NCBI RefSeq assembly: GCF_017948245.1
Contig: NZ_CP072866.1
Span: 310,001-374,000 of the forward strand
Direction of reading: 5' to 3'
Length of the DNA: 64,000 nt
From: Rhizobium sp. NLR16a
Lineage (GTDB): Bacteria > Pseudomonadota > Alphaproteobacteria > Rhizobiales > Rhizobiaceae
Every line of letters begins with the position of its first letter. The first letter of the stretch is position 1. The notes under the pieces were generated by a model. That model was not told the DNA's origin, searched no databases, and saw only the letters and a list, made by a program, of their open reading frames with translations. The position numbers and the translations under genes are program-made. Below, piece after piece: positions 1-8,971 of the stretch.

Positions 1-489
1 AGGATCCATCATCACGCGGCGACCGGCAGACCCATTCCCGAGGGATGGGCGCGCGATGCGGCCGGCAGGCCGACGACAGATCCGAAGCGTGCCAAGGCCG
101 GCGCGATTGCACCCTTCGGCGATGCAAAAGGCTATGGCCTCGGCATTGCCCTCGAGCTGCTGGTGGCGGCTCTTGCAGGCTCCGCGCTCGCACCCGAGGT
201 GCACGGCACGCTCGACAGCCAGTCGCCATGCAACAAGGGCGACGTCTTCATTCTGATCGAGCCCAGTCTGGCGCCGGGTCTTCCGACGCGGCTGTCAGCC
301 TATCTCGCTGCGGTGCGCGCCTCACCATCCGAGATGGCCGGCGAACCGGTTCGCGTCCCCGGGGATCGTGCGCGTCAGCGGCGTGCGGCCGCCAGCCGCA
401 ATGGTTTTGAGATCGACCAGCGCCTTTGGGACGACCTAAACGCGCTTTCCCCCTCCCGCATCCTGGCCTTCGAGGGACAAAGATCATGA
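1..489 (+). CDS. Ldh-family NAD(P)-dependent dehydrogenase, C-terminal part
   Basis: The open frame enters from the left edge, so only the last 162 residues are visible. The stretch with GDAKGYGLGIALELL and, further on, SPCNKGDVF is typical of the malate/L-lactate/ureidoglycolate dehydrogenase (Ldh) family, which oxidises or reduces small 2-hydroxy acids with NAD(P) in the cytoplasm. The stop overlaps the next start (ATGA at 486-489), so it is translationally coupled to an iron alcohol dehydrogenase. Family assignment is firm. The substrate cannot be told from this piece, but the neighbours suggest a hydroxy-acid or diol catabolic operon. Confidence 0.85.
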   Translation, partial: RIHHHAATGRPIPEGWARDAAGRPTTDPKRAKAGAIAPFGDAKGYGLGIALELLVAALAGSALAPEVHGTLDSQSPCNKGDVFILIEPSLAPGLPTRLSAYLAAVRASPSEMAGEPVRVPGDRARQRRAAASRNGFEIDQRLWDDLNALSPSRILAFEGQRS

Positions 490-1715
490 GCCTGTTTGCC
501 GCCTTGAGGCTGCCGCGGGAAATCCTGTTTGGTGTCGGCCAGCGTCATGCACTACCGAGCGTCGCCAGCAAGACCGGACGGCGCGCTCTCGTCTGCACGG
601 ACGCGCGTTTTGCCGCAACGCCCGTCTTCGCGGAAATGATCGCTGCCGTCAAAGCGGCCGGCATTGGCGTCGTAGTGCATGACCAGACGCTGCCGGACGT
701 GCCGCGCGATACCGTAGCTATCTGCGTTGAAGCCGCGCGCGGCTTCGAACCAGATATGGTGATCGGGATTGGCGGTGGCAGTTGCCTCGATATGGCGAAA
801 TGCGCCTCGCTCCTGCTCGCTCATGGCGGCGCGCTCACCGATTATTATGGCGAGTTCAAGGTGCCTGCACCGGTCCTGCCGGTCATTGCTGTGCCGACCA
901 CGGCCGGCACCGGCTCCGAGGTAACGCCGGTTGCGGTTGTTTCCGATTCCGACCGTATCCTGAAGGTTGGAATTTCCAGCCCATATCTCATCGCCGCAGC
1001 GGCGATCTGTGATCCCGAACTCACCTTGTCCTGCCCGCCTGGGCTGACGGCGATTGCCGGTGCCGATGCGCTGACGCATGCCATCGAGGCGTTCACGGCG
1101 ATGCGCCGCCCCGGCGATGCGGAGCTTGCGCAGCAGCATGTCTTCGTCGGCAAAAGCGATCTCACCGACCAGTTCGCTCTGCATGCCATCCGGCTCCTCA
1201 GCCGGAGCCTGGAAAAGGCCTTTGCCGACGGTTCGGACGTCGATGCGCGCGCCGATGTGATGATGGGCGCGCTTGCAGCCGGCTGCGCCTTCGGAACCGC
1301 GGGCACTGCCGCAGCCCACGCGGTGCAATATCCGGTCGGCGCCCTGACGCATACGCCGCATGGACTCGGGGTAGCGACCATGCTTCCCTATGTGATGGCA
1401 TTTAATCGCCGCGTCGCCGTCGCGGAAATTGCCGCGGTCGGTAAAGCGCTCGGCCTCGATCCCAATGGAATAGAGAAGGACGAGACAGTTGCCGATGCCG
1501 CAATCGCCGAGGTGAGCCGCCTCTTTGCGGCGATCGGCATTGCGCCGACGCTCGCCGGACTCGGCCTTCCCGAAGACCGGATCGACTGGGCGGCCGGGGA
1601 GGCCCTCGGAATCGGCCGGCTGATCAAGAATAACCCACGCCCCCTCGATTCGGCCGCCATGCGCGGCCTGGTTCGGGCCGCCTATGACGGCGACCTGGCC
1701 GCTTCCGCCCTCTGA
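486..1715 (+). CDS. iron-containing alcohol dehydrogenase
   Basis: This is a 409-residue cytoplasmic Fe-ADH family enzyme, which interconverts an alcohol and an aldehyde with NAD(P). It shows the nucleotide-binding GIGGGSCLDMAK, then GTGSEVTP, and the metal-ligand motifs GADALTHAIEAF (Asp and His) and HTPHGLG (His). The ATG at 486 follows a GAGGG about 8 bases upstream and overlaps the preceding stop. An in-frame ATG at 426 would run inside the upstream gene and is not used. An aldehyde dehydrogenase follows 14 bases downstream, so the pair probably converts an alcohol or hydroxy acid to an aldehyde and then to an acid, as in 4-hydroxybutyrate or diol breakdown. The exact substrate is unknown. 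Confidence 0.9.
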   Translation: MSLFAALRLPREILFGVGQRHALPSVASKTGRRALVCTDARFAATPVFAEMIAAVKAAGIGVVVHDQTLPDVPRDTVAICVEAARGFEPDMVIGIGGGSCLDMAKCASLLLAHGGALTDYYGEFKVPAPVLPVIAVPTTAGTGSEVTPVAVVSDSDRILKVGISSPYLIAAAAICDPELTLSCPPGLTAIAGADALTHAIEAFTAMRRPGDAELAQQHVFVGKSDLTDQFALHAIRLLSRSLEKAFADGSDVDARADVMMGALAAGCAFGTAGTAAAHAVQYPVGALTHTPHGLGVATMLPYVMAFNRRVAVAEIAAVGKALGLDPNGIEKDETVADAAIAEVSRLFAAIGIAPTLAGLGLPEDRIDWAAGEALGIGRLIKNNPRPLDSAAMRGLVRAAYDGDLAASAL

Positions 1716-1729
1716 CCTCGGAAATCATC

Positions 1730-3217
1730 ATGAACGTCAACCAGCTTTCTCTCCACCCCGACGATGATACCTTCGGGCTCAGCTCGTTTTCCCGTGGTCT
1801 CTATATAGGCGGCGCCTGGCGGCCTGCGGCAGGCGAAGGTCGGATCCAGGTGATCGATCCGTCGACCGAGGTGGTCATTGCCGCCGTGCCGGATGCGACG
1901 CTTGCGGATGCGGCAGCGGCCGTGGAGGCTGCGGCGAGCGCCGCGGAAAGCTGGCGCGAGACTCCGCCGAGAAAGCGTTCCGAGATCCTGCGCCGCTGCT
2001 TCGAACTTATGGTGGAGCGCTCCGAAACGCTCGCGAGACTCATTTCGCTCGAGAACGGAAAGGCTTTGCGCGATGCGCGCGGCGAGGTGGCCTATGCGGC
2101 GGAATTCTTCCGATGGAACGCTGAGGAGGCGGTGCGGATCTCAGGTGAATTCGGCATCGCCCCGGCCGGCGGAAACCGGATCGTCGTCGATTACCAGGCT
2201 ATCGGCATCTGCGTACTCATTACACCCTGGAATTTCCCGGCCGCGATGGCGACCCGCAAGATTGCGCCGGCCCTTGCCGCAGGCTGCACCGTCATCCTCA
2301 AGCCGGCGAGCGAGACGCCGTTGACGGCCTATGCGCTTGCTGCTCTCTACGAGGAGGCTGGCGTGCCGCCGGGCGTGGTGAACGTGATGACAACATCGAC
2401 GCCGAGCCCCGTCATCGCCGCTATGCTGGCTGACCCCCGTGTGCGAAAGCTTTCCTTTACAGGCTCGACGGGTGTCGGGCGCACGCTGCTGGCGGAAGCA
2501 GCAAAAAATGTCATCTCCTGCTCCATGGAGCTCGGCGGCAACGCGCCATTCATCGTTTTCGACGACGCCGACGTTGATGCTGCGATCGAGGGTCTGATGG
2601 TTGCGAAAATGCGCAATGCCGGTGAGGCGTGCACCGCTGCGAACCGGATCTATGTCCAGTCCGCTATCCACGATGCCTTCGCGGAAAAATTTACCCGGCG
2701 CATGGCCGCCCTCGAGATCGGCCCAGGTGTAGATCCGGATACCGAATGCGGTCCGATGATCACACGCAAGGCAGTGGAGAAGATCGACCGTCTGGTTACG
2801 GACGCCATTTCAAAGGGGGCGCGCGCGCTCTGCGGCGGACGAACATTGGCAGGGCCGGGCTTCTTCTATCCGCCGACGGTGCTCGTCGACGTCTCGCCGG
2901 CCTCAGACATGGGGTGTGAAGAGATTTTCGGTCCCGTCGCGCCGCTCTATCGTTTCGACAGCGAGGCAGAGGTCATAGCTGCGGCCAATGATACCGAGTA
3001 CGGCCTCGCCGCCTACATCTATACCCGCGACATCAGCCGTGGCATGCGCGTCGCTTCGAAGGTCGAGGCGGGCATGATCGCTCTCAATCGTGGACTGGTC
3101 TCCGATCCCGCTGCCCCCTTTGGCGGTGTGAAGCAGAGCGGCCTCGGACGTGAAGGAGGGCAGCATCACGGTATCGCAGAGTTCATGGAAGCCAAGTACA
3201 TTGCCACCAGTTTCTGA
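1730..3217 (+). CDS. NAD(P)-dependent aldehyde dehydrogenase (succinate-semialdehyde dehydrogenase-like)
   Basis: This 495-residue protein is a full-length member of the ALDH superfamily, which oxidises aldehydes to carboxylic acids. TPWNFPAAMATRKIAPAL, FTGSTGVG (nucleotide loop), MELGGNAP (catalytic Glu) and GEACTAANR (catalytic Cys) are all present, as is EEIFGPV near the C-terminus. It resembles the GabD/succinate-semialdehyde branch rather than the betaine-aldehyde branch. It sits between the iron alcohol dehydrogenase and a hydrolase in one operon, so it likely takes the aldehyde made by the upstream enzyme. The substrate is inferred only. Confidence 0.92.
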   Translation: MNVNQLSLHPDDDTFGLSSFSRGLYIGGAWRPAAGEGRIQVIDPSTEVVIAAVPDATLADAAAAVEAAASAAESWRETPPRKRSEILRRCFELMVERSETLARLISLENGKALRDARGEVAYAAEFFRWNAEEAVRISGEFGIAPAGGNRIVVDYQAIGICVLITPWNFPAAMATRKIAPALAAGCTVILKPASETPLTAYALAALYEEAGVPPGVVNVMTTSTPSPVIAAMLADPRVRKLSFTGSTGVGRTLLAEAAKNVISCSMELGGNAPFIVFDDADVDAAIEGLMVAKMRNAGEACTAANRIYVQSAIHDAFAEKFTRRMAALEIGPGVDPDTECGPMITRKAVEKIDRLVTDAISKGARALCGGRTLAGPGFFYPPTVLVDVSPASDMGCEEIFGPVAPLYRFDSEAEVIAAANDTEYGLAAYIYTRDISRGMRVASKVEAGMIALNRGLVSDPAAPFGGVKQSGLGREGGQHHGIAEFMEAKYIATSF

Positions 3218-3227
3218 GGAGGAGCGC

Positions 3228-4058
3228 GTGACCGCCGATCCGTTCCGCATTCGTGATCATGTCTCAGATTTCGACGAGATCGTCGCCGATCTCCGTGCCC
3301 GCAGCCTTGCAACGCGGCGCACCGTGACCATGGAGGCCAACATCGCTTACGGGGCTGGGCCAGGCGAGACGCTCGATATCTTCGTGCCGAATGATGCCGA
3401 CCCTGACATGCCGATACACATGTTCATCCATGGTGGCTATTGGCGAATGTTTTCCAAGGAGGATTATTCCTGCGTCGCTGAGACGATCACAGGCGCCGGC
3501 GCGGTCGCAGCCATCGTCGATTATTCGTTGATGCCCGGCGCGAGAATGGACGTTCTGGTTGGTCAGGTCCTGAAAGCCAAGGCTTTCCTGCTGGCCCATG
3601 CCGATCGTTTTGGCGCCACACCGCACCGATTCTCCGTCAGCGGTCACTCCGCCGGTGCACATCTGGCAACCTTTCTCTTCCACCGGTCTCCTTCGCCTTC
3701 GCGCGTCGTTGCCGCTTTCCTGCTCGGCGGGCTCTACGACCTCGAGCCCCTGCAGACCTCCTTCCTGCGTGACGAGATCGCCTTGAGCGACGAGGAGGTG
3801 AGACGGTTTACGCCCATGCGTCACGAGCACGATCCTGCAACGCGCGTCGCTATCATGGCCGGCGAACAGGAAACTGATCCGTTTAAAATTCAGGCAAATG
3901 CGTTCAGAAAGATTCTTGCCGCCCAAGGGCTTGATGTGTGGGCATCGCTCGCCGCAGACGGGAACCACATGAGCACGGTACGCGACCTCGCCGTCGCTGG
4001 CACACCTGTGGCGGCAGCGTTGCGCGCCGCAATTGCCAATATGCCGGTGAGGAACTGA
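3228..4058 (+). CDS. alpha/beta hydrolase, arylformamidase (kynurenine formamidase)-like
   Basis: This 276-residue alpha/beta hydrolase has the HGGYW oxyanion motif and the nucleophile elbow SGHSAGAH, the pattern of the KynB-like/arylformamidase esterase group. The final catalytic His is probably in DGNHMS. I chose the GTG at 3228 because GAGGAGG lies 5-6 bases upstream; an earlier in-frame ATG at 3150 lies deep in the preceding gene. It is the last gene of the operon, 10 bases after the aldehyde dehydrogenase. It may hydrolyse an ester, lactone or formamide that feeds the pathway. No kynurenine genes are nearby, so a role in tryptophan breakdown is not supported. Confidence 0.85.
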   Translation: MTADPFRIRDHVSDFDEIVADLRARSLATRRTVTMEANIAYGAGPGETLDIFVPNDADPDMPIHMFIHGGYWRMFSKEDYSCVAETITGAGAVAAIVDYSLMPGARMDVLVGQVLKAKAFLLAHADRFGATPHRFSVSGHSAGAHLATFLFHRSPSPSRVVAAFLLGGLYDLEPLQTSFLRDEIALSDEEVRRFTPMRHEHDPATRVAIMAGEQETDPFKIQANAFRKILAAQGLDVWASLAADGNHMSTVRDLAVAGTPVAAALRAAIANMPVRN

Positions 4059-4362
4059 AGCGACCAACGTTCCCCTATCGCCGTTTGTCGCGATGGTGGC
4101 AGTCGAAGAGTGTGCATTGTCATGATCGGACCAATTTGTAGCGACCGGCGCGTTGAAGACAAAATGCCGTGCCCGCTGCGCCGGCGGCAAACAGGGGCTT
4201 GTCAGGACTTGAAGATCGTAGGGGTTTTCTTCACCATCTCCTACGCGCCGGATAACTCGACACCATTGACCATTTTTTTAAGAGTTATGCCTATCGTGAT
4301 GGCCTCGGACGCGGCCGCCGCCGGAGAAAGAGCCGAATTTCCTGGGCAGGGGCGAACATTTC
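4059..4362. other. intergenic region upstream of chemoreceptor
   Basis: About 300 bases separate the hydrolase from the chemoreceptor. I see no convincing gene. A short open frame crossing it has no recognisable protein pattern. A T-rich stretch after TTGACC near 4266-4285 may belong to the promoter of the chemoreceptor gene, but the -10 box is poor. Confidence 0.4.
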
Positions 4363-6903
4363 ATGTCGTTGATTGATCGACTGTTGCAGCGCATGCGGAT
4401 CGTGACGAAGGTTCTCTTCTTCGTCGTCCCTCTGATCGTCCTCATAGCGGGCATCGGGCTTTTCGGCTATTTCACCGCCGGCACGCTCAAGGGCCAGATG
4501 ACCCTGACGCGGCAGACGATCGACGCGCTTTCCAGTTTCCAGCAGCTGCGATCCTCGCTGACGGCCTTTACCGATCTTCCGACGGCGGCCACGCGCGACC
4601 GGCTGATCGCCAGCATCTCCGATCAGGAGAAGGGTGCGGCGACGCTCGATGCGATGTTGATCGATCCGTCCCAGAAGCAGCAGATCTCGGCGGTGCGCGA
4701 CCTCGGTGGCAGGATGCAGGGTAGTGCGGACGCGCTTTGGGCCGTGGCTCAGGAGCGCACGAATACCGAACAGGCGATCGATGCGGCCGTGGCGCAGCTT
4801 TTCAAGGAGAGCCAGACCGCCCGCAAGCAGCTCGACGTCCTTCAGGATCAGGCGAACGGAAAGGAAGCCTTCGTCCGGGCGCTTCTCCTCGATGCCTCCG
4901 CCTACAAGAACATCGCCCAGCGCATTGCGAAATTGCGCAAGGCGACCGCGCAGGCGACTGCGCCCGCGGATATTGCCGGCGCTCTCGGCAGCCTTCTGCC
5001 GCCGCTCGTCAAGGAGGTCGGCGGGAGCGCCGCAGTCGCTTCCGACAAGGCTCAAAGCCAGATTGCCGCGCTGAAGCCGGTATTGGACAAACTCGCCGCG
5101 ATGGCCAAGGACAGCGCCAACCTGACGCTTGTGGGCTATGCTCCCGTCGACCAGGATCTGCAGGGCTTTGAAGAGAAGTTCGTAAAGCTCGCCTCAGGAA
5201 ATGCGGATACCGCTATCGAGCGTTTTGTCGGCATGGATGCGAATATCGGCACGCTGCGCTCCATGGTGGCGATCGTCAGTGCCGCGTTCAAATCGATCGA
5301 CGATCTGCGCCTGCACCTGAGTGAATTGAACAGACGGGTCGATGCCGAAGCGCGGGACGCCGTTCTCGCCGATCTCAAGGGGCTGCGCGAAAGCGCTGGA
5401 CAGCTCGTGCCCTTGAGCGGCAAAAACGCCGCCTTGCAGGAACTTGCGAAGAAGATAGAGCCATCCCTCGCCACGATCGAGAAGGACACGTCGCTGCTGA
5501 TATCGGTCGCAGATCGGTGGCGGGCAGAGAGGGGGACGGCGACCGAACTCGTGGCATCGGCAAGCCATACTCTGGAGCAATTCGTCAGCACGGCGCAGGA
5601 AAGCGGCAAGGACATCAGCCAGCGCTCGGCCACCATGTCGCTCTCGGCAATGATCGCGGGCACGGTGCTTGCGATCATCGGCGGCCTGATGCTGATCGAA
5701 ACGCTGCGCGGACCGCTGAAGCGGATCACCCAGACGATGACGAGACTTGCCGCCGGCGATCTCGACGTTCCGATCGGCGACGGCAAGCGCGGCGACGAAA
5801 TCGGTGATATGATCCGGTCCGTGACCGTCTTCCGCGACCAGGCGCTTGAAAAGACCAGACTCGAAGAGGTGGCTGAGGCTAACAGGGCGCGGGACGAACA
5901 CGAGCAGGCCCGCCGCGCAGCCGAGCAGGCGCGCATCGAGGCCGAGCAGAGCGAGGCTCTGGACGCCTTGTCCGACATGCTCGGCAAACTCGCCGACGGC
6001 AATCTCGCAGCCGTGATGAGCGAGGAACTGGCCGCCGATTATGTTGCGATGGCCAGGACCTACAACCAGGCGATCGATGCGCTTCGCCGCACGCTCGCCG
6101 AGGTCCGCAACACCACCTACGAAATCGCCGAGGGCAGCACCAATCTTTCGGGTGCGGCCGACGATTTGGCGCGGCGCACGGAACAACAGGCGGCCGCTCT
6201 CGAAGACAGTTCACGCGTGCTTGGCGAACTCACAGCCAGCGTTCGCACGACAGCGGAAAACGCGCACCAGACATCGGTTTCCGTCGCGGAGGCGCATCGG
6301 CAGGCGGAGCATTCCGCGGCTGTCGTCGCCAAGGCCGTTGACGCGATGGACGCGATCAATCGTTCATCGGACAAGGTCTCCAGCATTATCGGCGTGATCG
6401 ACGAGATTGCCTTCCAGACCAATCTTCTCGCACTCAATGCCGGCGTCGAGGCGGCGCGGGCAGGAGAGGCGGGCAGGGGTTTTGCCGTCGTCGCACAGGA
6501 GGTGCGCGAGCTTGCACAGCGTTGCGCCAAGGCCGCCCGCGAAATCAAGGATCTCATTTCCAACAGCGCGTCGCAGGTTGGCGCGGGCGTCAGGCTCGTG
6601 GAGGAGACTGGGGAGGCGCTTTCCGTGATCATAGAGCATTTCACCTCGATCAACGGGCTGGTGCAGGTCATCTCGACCGCCACCAGCACGCAGTACAAAG
6701 GGATCGACGAGGTCAACAGCGCGGTTCGCGACATCGAGCATATCACTCAGCACAATGCCGCCATGGTGGAGGAAAACACCGCCGAAATTCACAGGCTTCG
6801 GCAGCAGGTGGAACTGCTGAACGAAAGGATTTCCCGATTTCAGACCGCCGACGGCCGCAAGCCTTCCACCGCCGTGAGCCCGCGAATGGCGGCCGCCTCC
6901 TGA
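4363..6903 (+). CDS. methyl-accepting chemotaxis protein with long periplasmic sensor
   Basis: This is an 846-residue inner-membrane chemoreceptor. A membrane segment at about 17-37 and another at about 427-445 bracket a 390-residue, mostly helical periplasmic domain, long for the family and suggestive of a helical-bimodular (HBM-like) sensor. A HAMP domain follows (about 446-500), then a second HAMP-like stretch near 535-590, then the signalling domain with the hairpin tip IDEIAFQTNLLALN and GRGFAVVAQEVRELAQR that contacts CheA and CheW. It ends in PRMAAAS, so it lacks the C-terminal CheR/CheB tether pentapeptide. It stands alone, with no che genes around it. The ligand is unknown. Confidence 0.93.
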   Translation: MSLIDRLLQRMRIVTKVLFFVVPLIVLIAGIGLFGYFTAGTLKGQMTLTRQTIDALSSFQQLRSSLTAFTDLPTAATRDRLIASISDQEKGAATLDAMLIDPSQKQQISAVRDLGGRMQGSADALWAVAQERTNTEQAIDAAVAQLFKESQTARKQLDVLQDQANGKEAFVRALLLDASAYKNIAQRIAKLRKATAQATAPADIAGALGSLLPPLVKEVGGSAAVASDKAQSQIAALKPVLDKLAAMAKDSANLTLVGYAPVDQDLQGFEEKFVKLASGNADTAIERFVGMDANIGTLRSMVAIVSAAFKSIDDLRLHLSELNRRVDAEARDAVLADLKGLRESAGQLVPLSGKNAALQELAKKIEPSLATIEKDTSLLISVADRWRAERGTATELVASASHTLEQFVSTAQESGKDISQRSATMSLSAMIAGTVLAIIGGLMLIETLRGPLKRITQTMTRLAAGDLDVPIGDGKRGDEIGDMIRSVTVFRDQALEKTRLEEVAEANRARDEHEQARRAAEQARIEAEQSEALDALSDMLGKLADGNLAAVMSEELAADYVAMARTYNQAIDALRRTLAEVRNTTYEIAEGSTNLSGAADDLARRTEQQAAALEDSSRVLGELTASVRTTAENAHQTSVSVAEAHRQAEHSAAVVAKAVDAMDAINRSSDKVSSIIGVIDEIAFQTNLLALNAGVEAARAGEAGRGFAVVAQEVRELAQRCAKAAREIKDLISNSASQVGAGVRLVEETGEALSVIIEHFTSINGLVQVISTATSTQYKGIDEVNSAVRDIEHITQHNAAMVEENTAEIHRLRQQVELLNERISRFQTADGRKPSTAVSPRMAAAS

Positions 6904-6932
6904 GTGTCCTTCGCGGCTTCGTGCGACATTGT

Positions 6933-8258
6933 CTAGAAGTCAGCGACCTTGCCCCAGGCGGATTCCGCGAAGCGGTTGGGATGATAGGGCCTGGGATCGA
7001 CGATCGGCTCATTGCCGGTGACGATATCGGCAATCAGATGACCGGCGCCGGGTCCGATGCCGAAGCCGTGGCCGCTGAAGCCCGCAGCGAGGATGAAGCC
7101 CGGAAGGGTAGCGATCTCGCCGATCCCCGGCACGCCATCTGGCGTGCTGTCGATATAGCCCGCCCAGGCCGCGTTGATTTCGGCGTTCTTCAAGGCGGGC
7201 AGCAGCTGGAGCGCCCGTGAATGCGTGAGAGCGATGGTGGTCTTGTCGATGGCCGGGTCGAGGATGCGCATCCGCTCCATCGGCGTCGGCCTGTCGAGCC
7301 GCCATCGCGCCAGAGATTCGTGCCCTGAGCGAATTCCTTCCAGTCCGCCGGGTGCGAGGCTGCGCCAGCGCCGGGCGAACATCGGCAGGAACTGCGGCGC
7401 GAAACGGAGCTGCTGCGCGGTTGGGTCGACGCGGCCGCGGCCGCTGATCGCCAGCGTGTAGCCGCCGTCGCCGCGGCGTGTCACTGATACCGCTGATGTA
7501 TGCAGCGCATCCGGCAGGCCGAGTGCACCCGGCGAAACCGACAGGATCGACGAGCGGATCGAAGCTTGCGGAAATCGAATGCCGAGCTGGCGGCAGAAGG
7601 ACGAGGCCCAGGCGCCGCCGGCCAGGATCGCGATCTTTGTCCCTATGGTGCCGTGCTCGGTGACGACGCCTGAAACCCTGCCGCCTTCAATGTCGACGCC
7701 GCGGGCCGCACAGGATTGATGCACCGTGCCGCCGAGGTTCAGGATCGCACGCGCGACGGCAGGCGCGGCTCTTCCAGGATCGGCGGTGCCGTCGGTCGGC
7801 GAAAAGACCCCGCCTTTCCATACGGCGCCGGTGGCCCGCCCGCGTTCGGTTGCCTCCGCGCCACTCAACATATGGGTTGTGACACCGACCGATCGGGCGA
7901 AATCGCGCCAGCGGGCCCAGCCTGAAAGTTCCTCCTCACTATTGCTGAGATAGAAGAGGCCGCAGCGGCGGAAGCCGGTGTCCTCGCCTGTTTCGATGGC
8001 GAAGCGCTCCCACAGATCGAGGCTCTTGGTCGAGATCGGCAATTCACGAGCATCGCGGTTCTGCTGCCGGCACCAGCCCCAGTTGCGGCTCGATTGTTCT
8101 GCCCCGACAAGGCCTTTCTCGACGAGGGCGACCTTCAATCCACGTTTGGCCAGATAATAGGCGGCGAAGACGCCGACGATGCCGCCGCCGATCACGACCG
8201 CATCGGCGGCAGCGGGTAGCTGCGGTGTAGTGTCGACGCGCGTCAATGGTGCGGGCAT
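6933..8258 (-). CDS. DadA/glycine-oxidase-type FAD-dependent oxidoreductase
   Basis: This 441-residue protein has an N-terminal Rossmann FAD fold (VVIGGGIVGVFAAYYLAKRG followed by an acidic strand end) and the overall length of the DAO family, which oxidises the C-N bond of amino acids or amines. A second FAD contact region is GFSGHGFGIGPGAGHL near the C-terminus. The stretch SSRNWGWCRQQNRD after the FAD motif is characteristic of one subgroup of amine/amino-acid oxidoreductases, not of DadA itself. It is divergent from an Lrp/AsnC regulator with an Lrp-type site between them, so it is probably induced by its amino-acid substrate. D-amino acid, opine or secondary amine oxidation are all possible. 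Confidence 0.87.
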   Translation of the reverse strand: MPAPLTRVDTTPQLPAAADAVVIGGGIVGVFAAYYLAKRGLKVALVEKGLVGAEQSSRNWGWCRQQNRDARELPISTKSLDLWERFAIETGEDTGFRRCGLFYLSNSEEELSGWARWRDFARSVGVTTHMLSGAEATERGRATGAVWKGGVFSPTDGTADPGRAAPAVARAILNLGGTVHQSCAARGVDIEGGRVSGVVTEHGTIGTKIAILAGGAWASSFCRQLGIRFPQASIRSSILSVSPGALGLPDALHTSAVSVTRRGDGGYTLAISGRGRVDPTAQQLRFAPQFLPMFARRWRSLAPGGLEGIRSGHESLARWRLDRPTPMERMRILDPAIDKTTIALTHSRALQLLPALKNAEINAAWAGYIDSTPDGVPGIGEIATLPGFILAAGFSGHGFGIGPGAGHLIADIVTGNEPIVDPRPYHPNRFAESAWGKVADF

Positions 8259-8438
8259 GGCATGGTCTCCGTTTCAGGCCAGTCTAACGGATTCACCGCC
8301 ACGCCTTTGCCGGAGTTCATCCCACGGCAGCAGAAGATTCCGTCTTGCGGGCCGGCCGGCAGCCATTTGTGCTTCGGCATGTCCCGCAATCCGGTCGACA
8401 CCCCTTTGTGATGTGTTAAGCTCGACGTTGGAGAGGCT

Positions 8439-8455
8439 GCAGCATAATCTGCTGC
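8439..8455. promoter_or_regulatory. Lrp/AsnC-type binding site
   Basis: GCAGCATAATCTGCTGC is a 17-base interrupted palindrome (GCAGCA, five AT-rich bases, TGCTGC) in the 230-base divergent promoter region. Its core CAGCATAATCTGCTG matches 13 of 15 positions of the E. coli Lrp consensus YAGHAWATTWTDCTR. It lies about 35 bases before the regulator start, which fits autoregulation and control of the divergent oxidoreductase. Confidence 0.65.
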
Positions 8456-8491
8456 GCCGTTGGCGATCTCGAGCAAGCGAAGGCGCGTGTG

Positions 8492-8971
8492 ATGATGAAA
8501 CTCGACCGGATCGACATAAAAATTCTCTACGAACTGCAGAAGAATGGCCGCGTCACCAATGTGGAGCTCGCCGAGCTGGTCAATCTGTCGCCGAGCCCCT
8601 GCCTGATGCGGGTGAAGAAGCTGCAGTCCGAAGGTTACATCGAAGGTTATTCGGCTCAGATCAACGTCAGCAAACTCGGGCGGACACTGACCGTGTTCAC
8701 CGAAATCACCCTGAAAAACCATCGGCAGATCGACTTCGCCCGGTTCCTCGCAGCGATCGAGAAGGTCGACCAGGTGATCGAATGCCATCTGGTTTCGGGC
8801 GGCTACGACTATCTGCTGAAATTCGTCACCGCCGGAATAGACGAATACCAGACGATCATGGAGCGGCTCACTGACATGGACGTCGGCATCGACAAATATT
8901 TCAGCTTCGTCGTCCTGAAATCACCGATCGTCAAGGCGCACATGCCACTGACGACCTTGTTCCCGCATTAG
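8492..8971 (+). CDS. Lrp/AsnC family transcriptional regulator
   Basis: This 159-residue protein has an N-terminal winged helix (DRIDIKILYELQKNGRVTNVELAELVNLS, then the recognition helix) and a C-terminal RAM/AsnC ligand-binding domain (about 70-155) with GGYDYLLKF, the usual effector-site region. AAGG at 8480-8483 is 8 bases before the ATG at 8492; a GTG at 8489 or ATG at 8495 are alternatives. Such proteins bind an amino acid and act locally. Being divergent from an amino-acid-type FAD oxidoreductase, it most likely activates that gene when the substrate is present. Confidence 0.92.
   Translation: MMKLDRIDIKILYELQKNGRVTNVELAELVNLSPSPCLMRVKKLQSEGYIEGYSAQINVSKLGRTLTVFTEITLKNHRQIDFARFLAAIEKVDQVIECHLVSGGYDYLLKFVTAGIDEYQTIMERLTDMDVGIDKYFSFVVLKSPIVKAHMPLTTLFPH

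Noticed and set aside
4110..4376. 88-residue open frame before the chemoreceptor gene
   Set aside because: It overlaps the chemoreceptor start and has no motif or good ribosome site.
5136..6186. Long open frames on the minus strand across the chemoreceptor gene
   Set aside because: They lie fully inside a strong plus-strand gene with clear motifs. Their proteins show no family pattern and reflect GC-rich codon shadowing.
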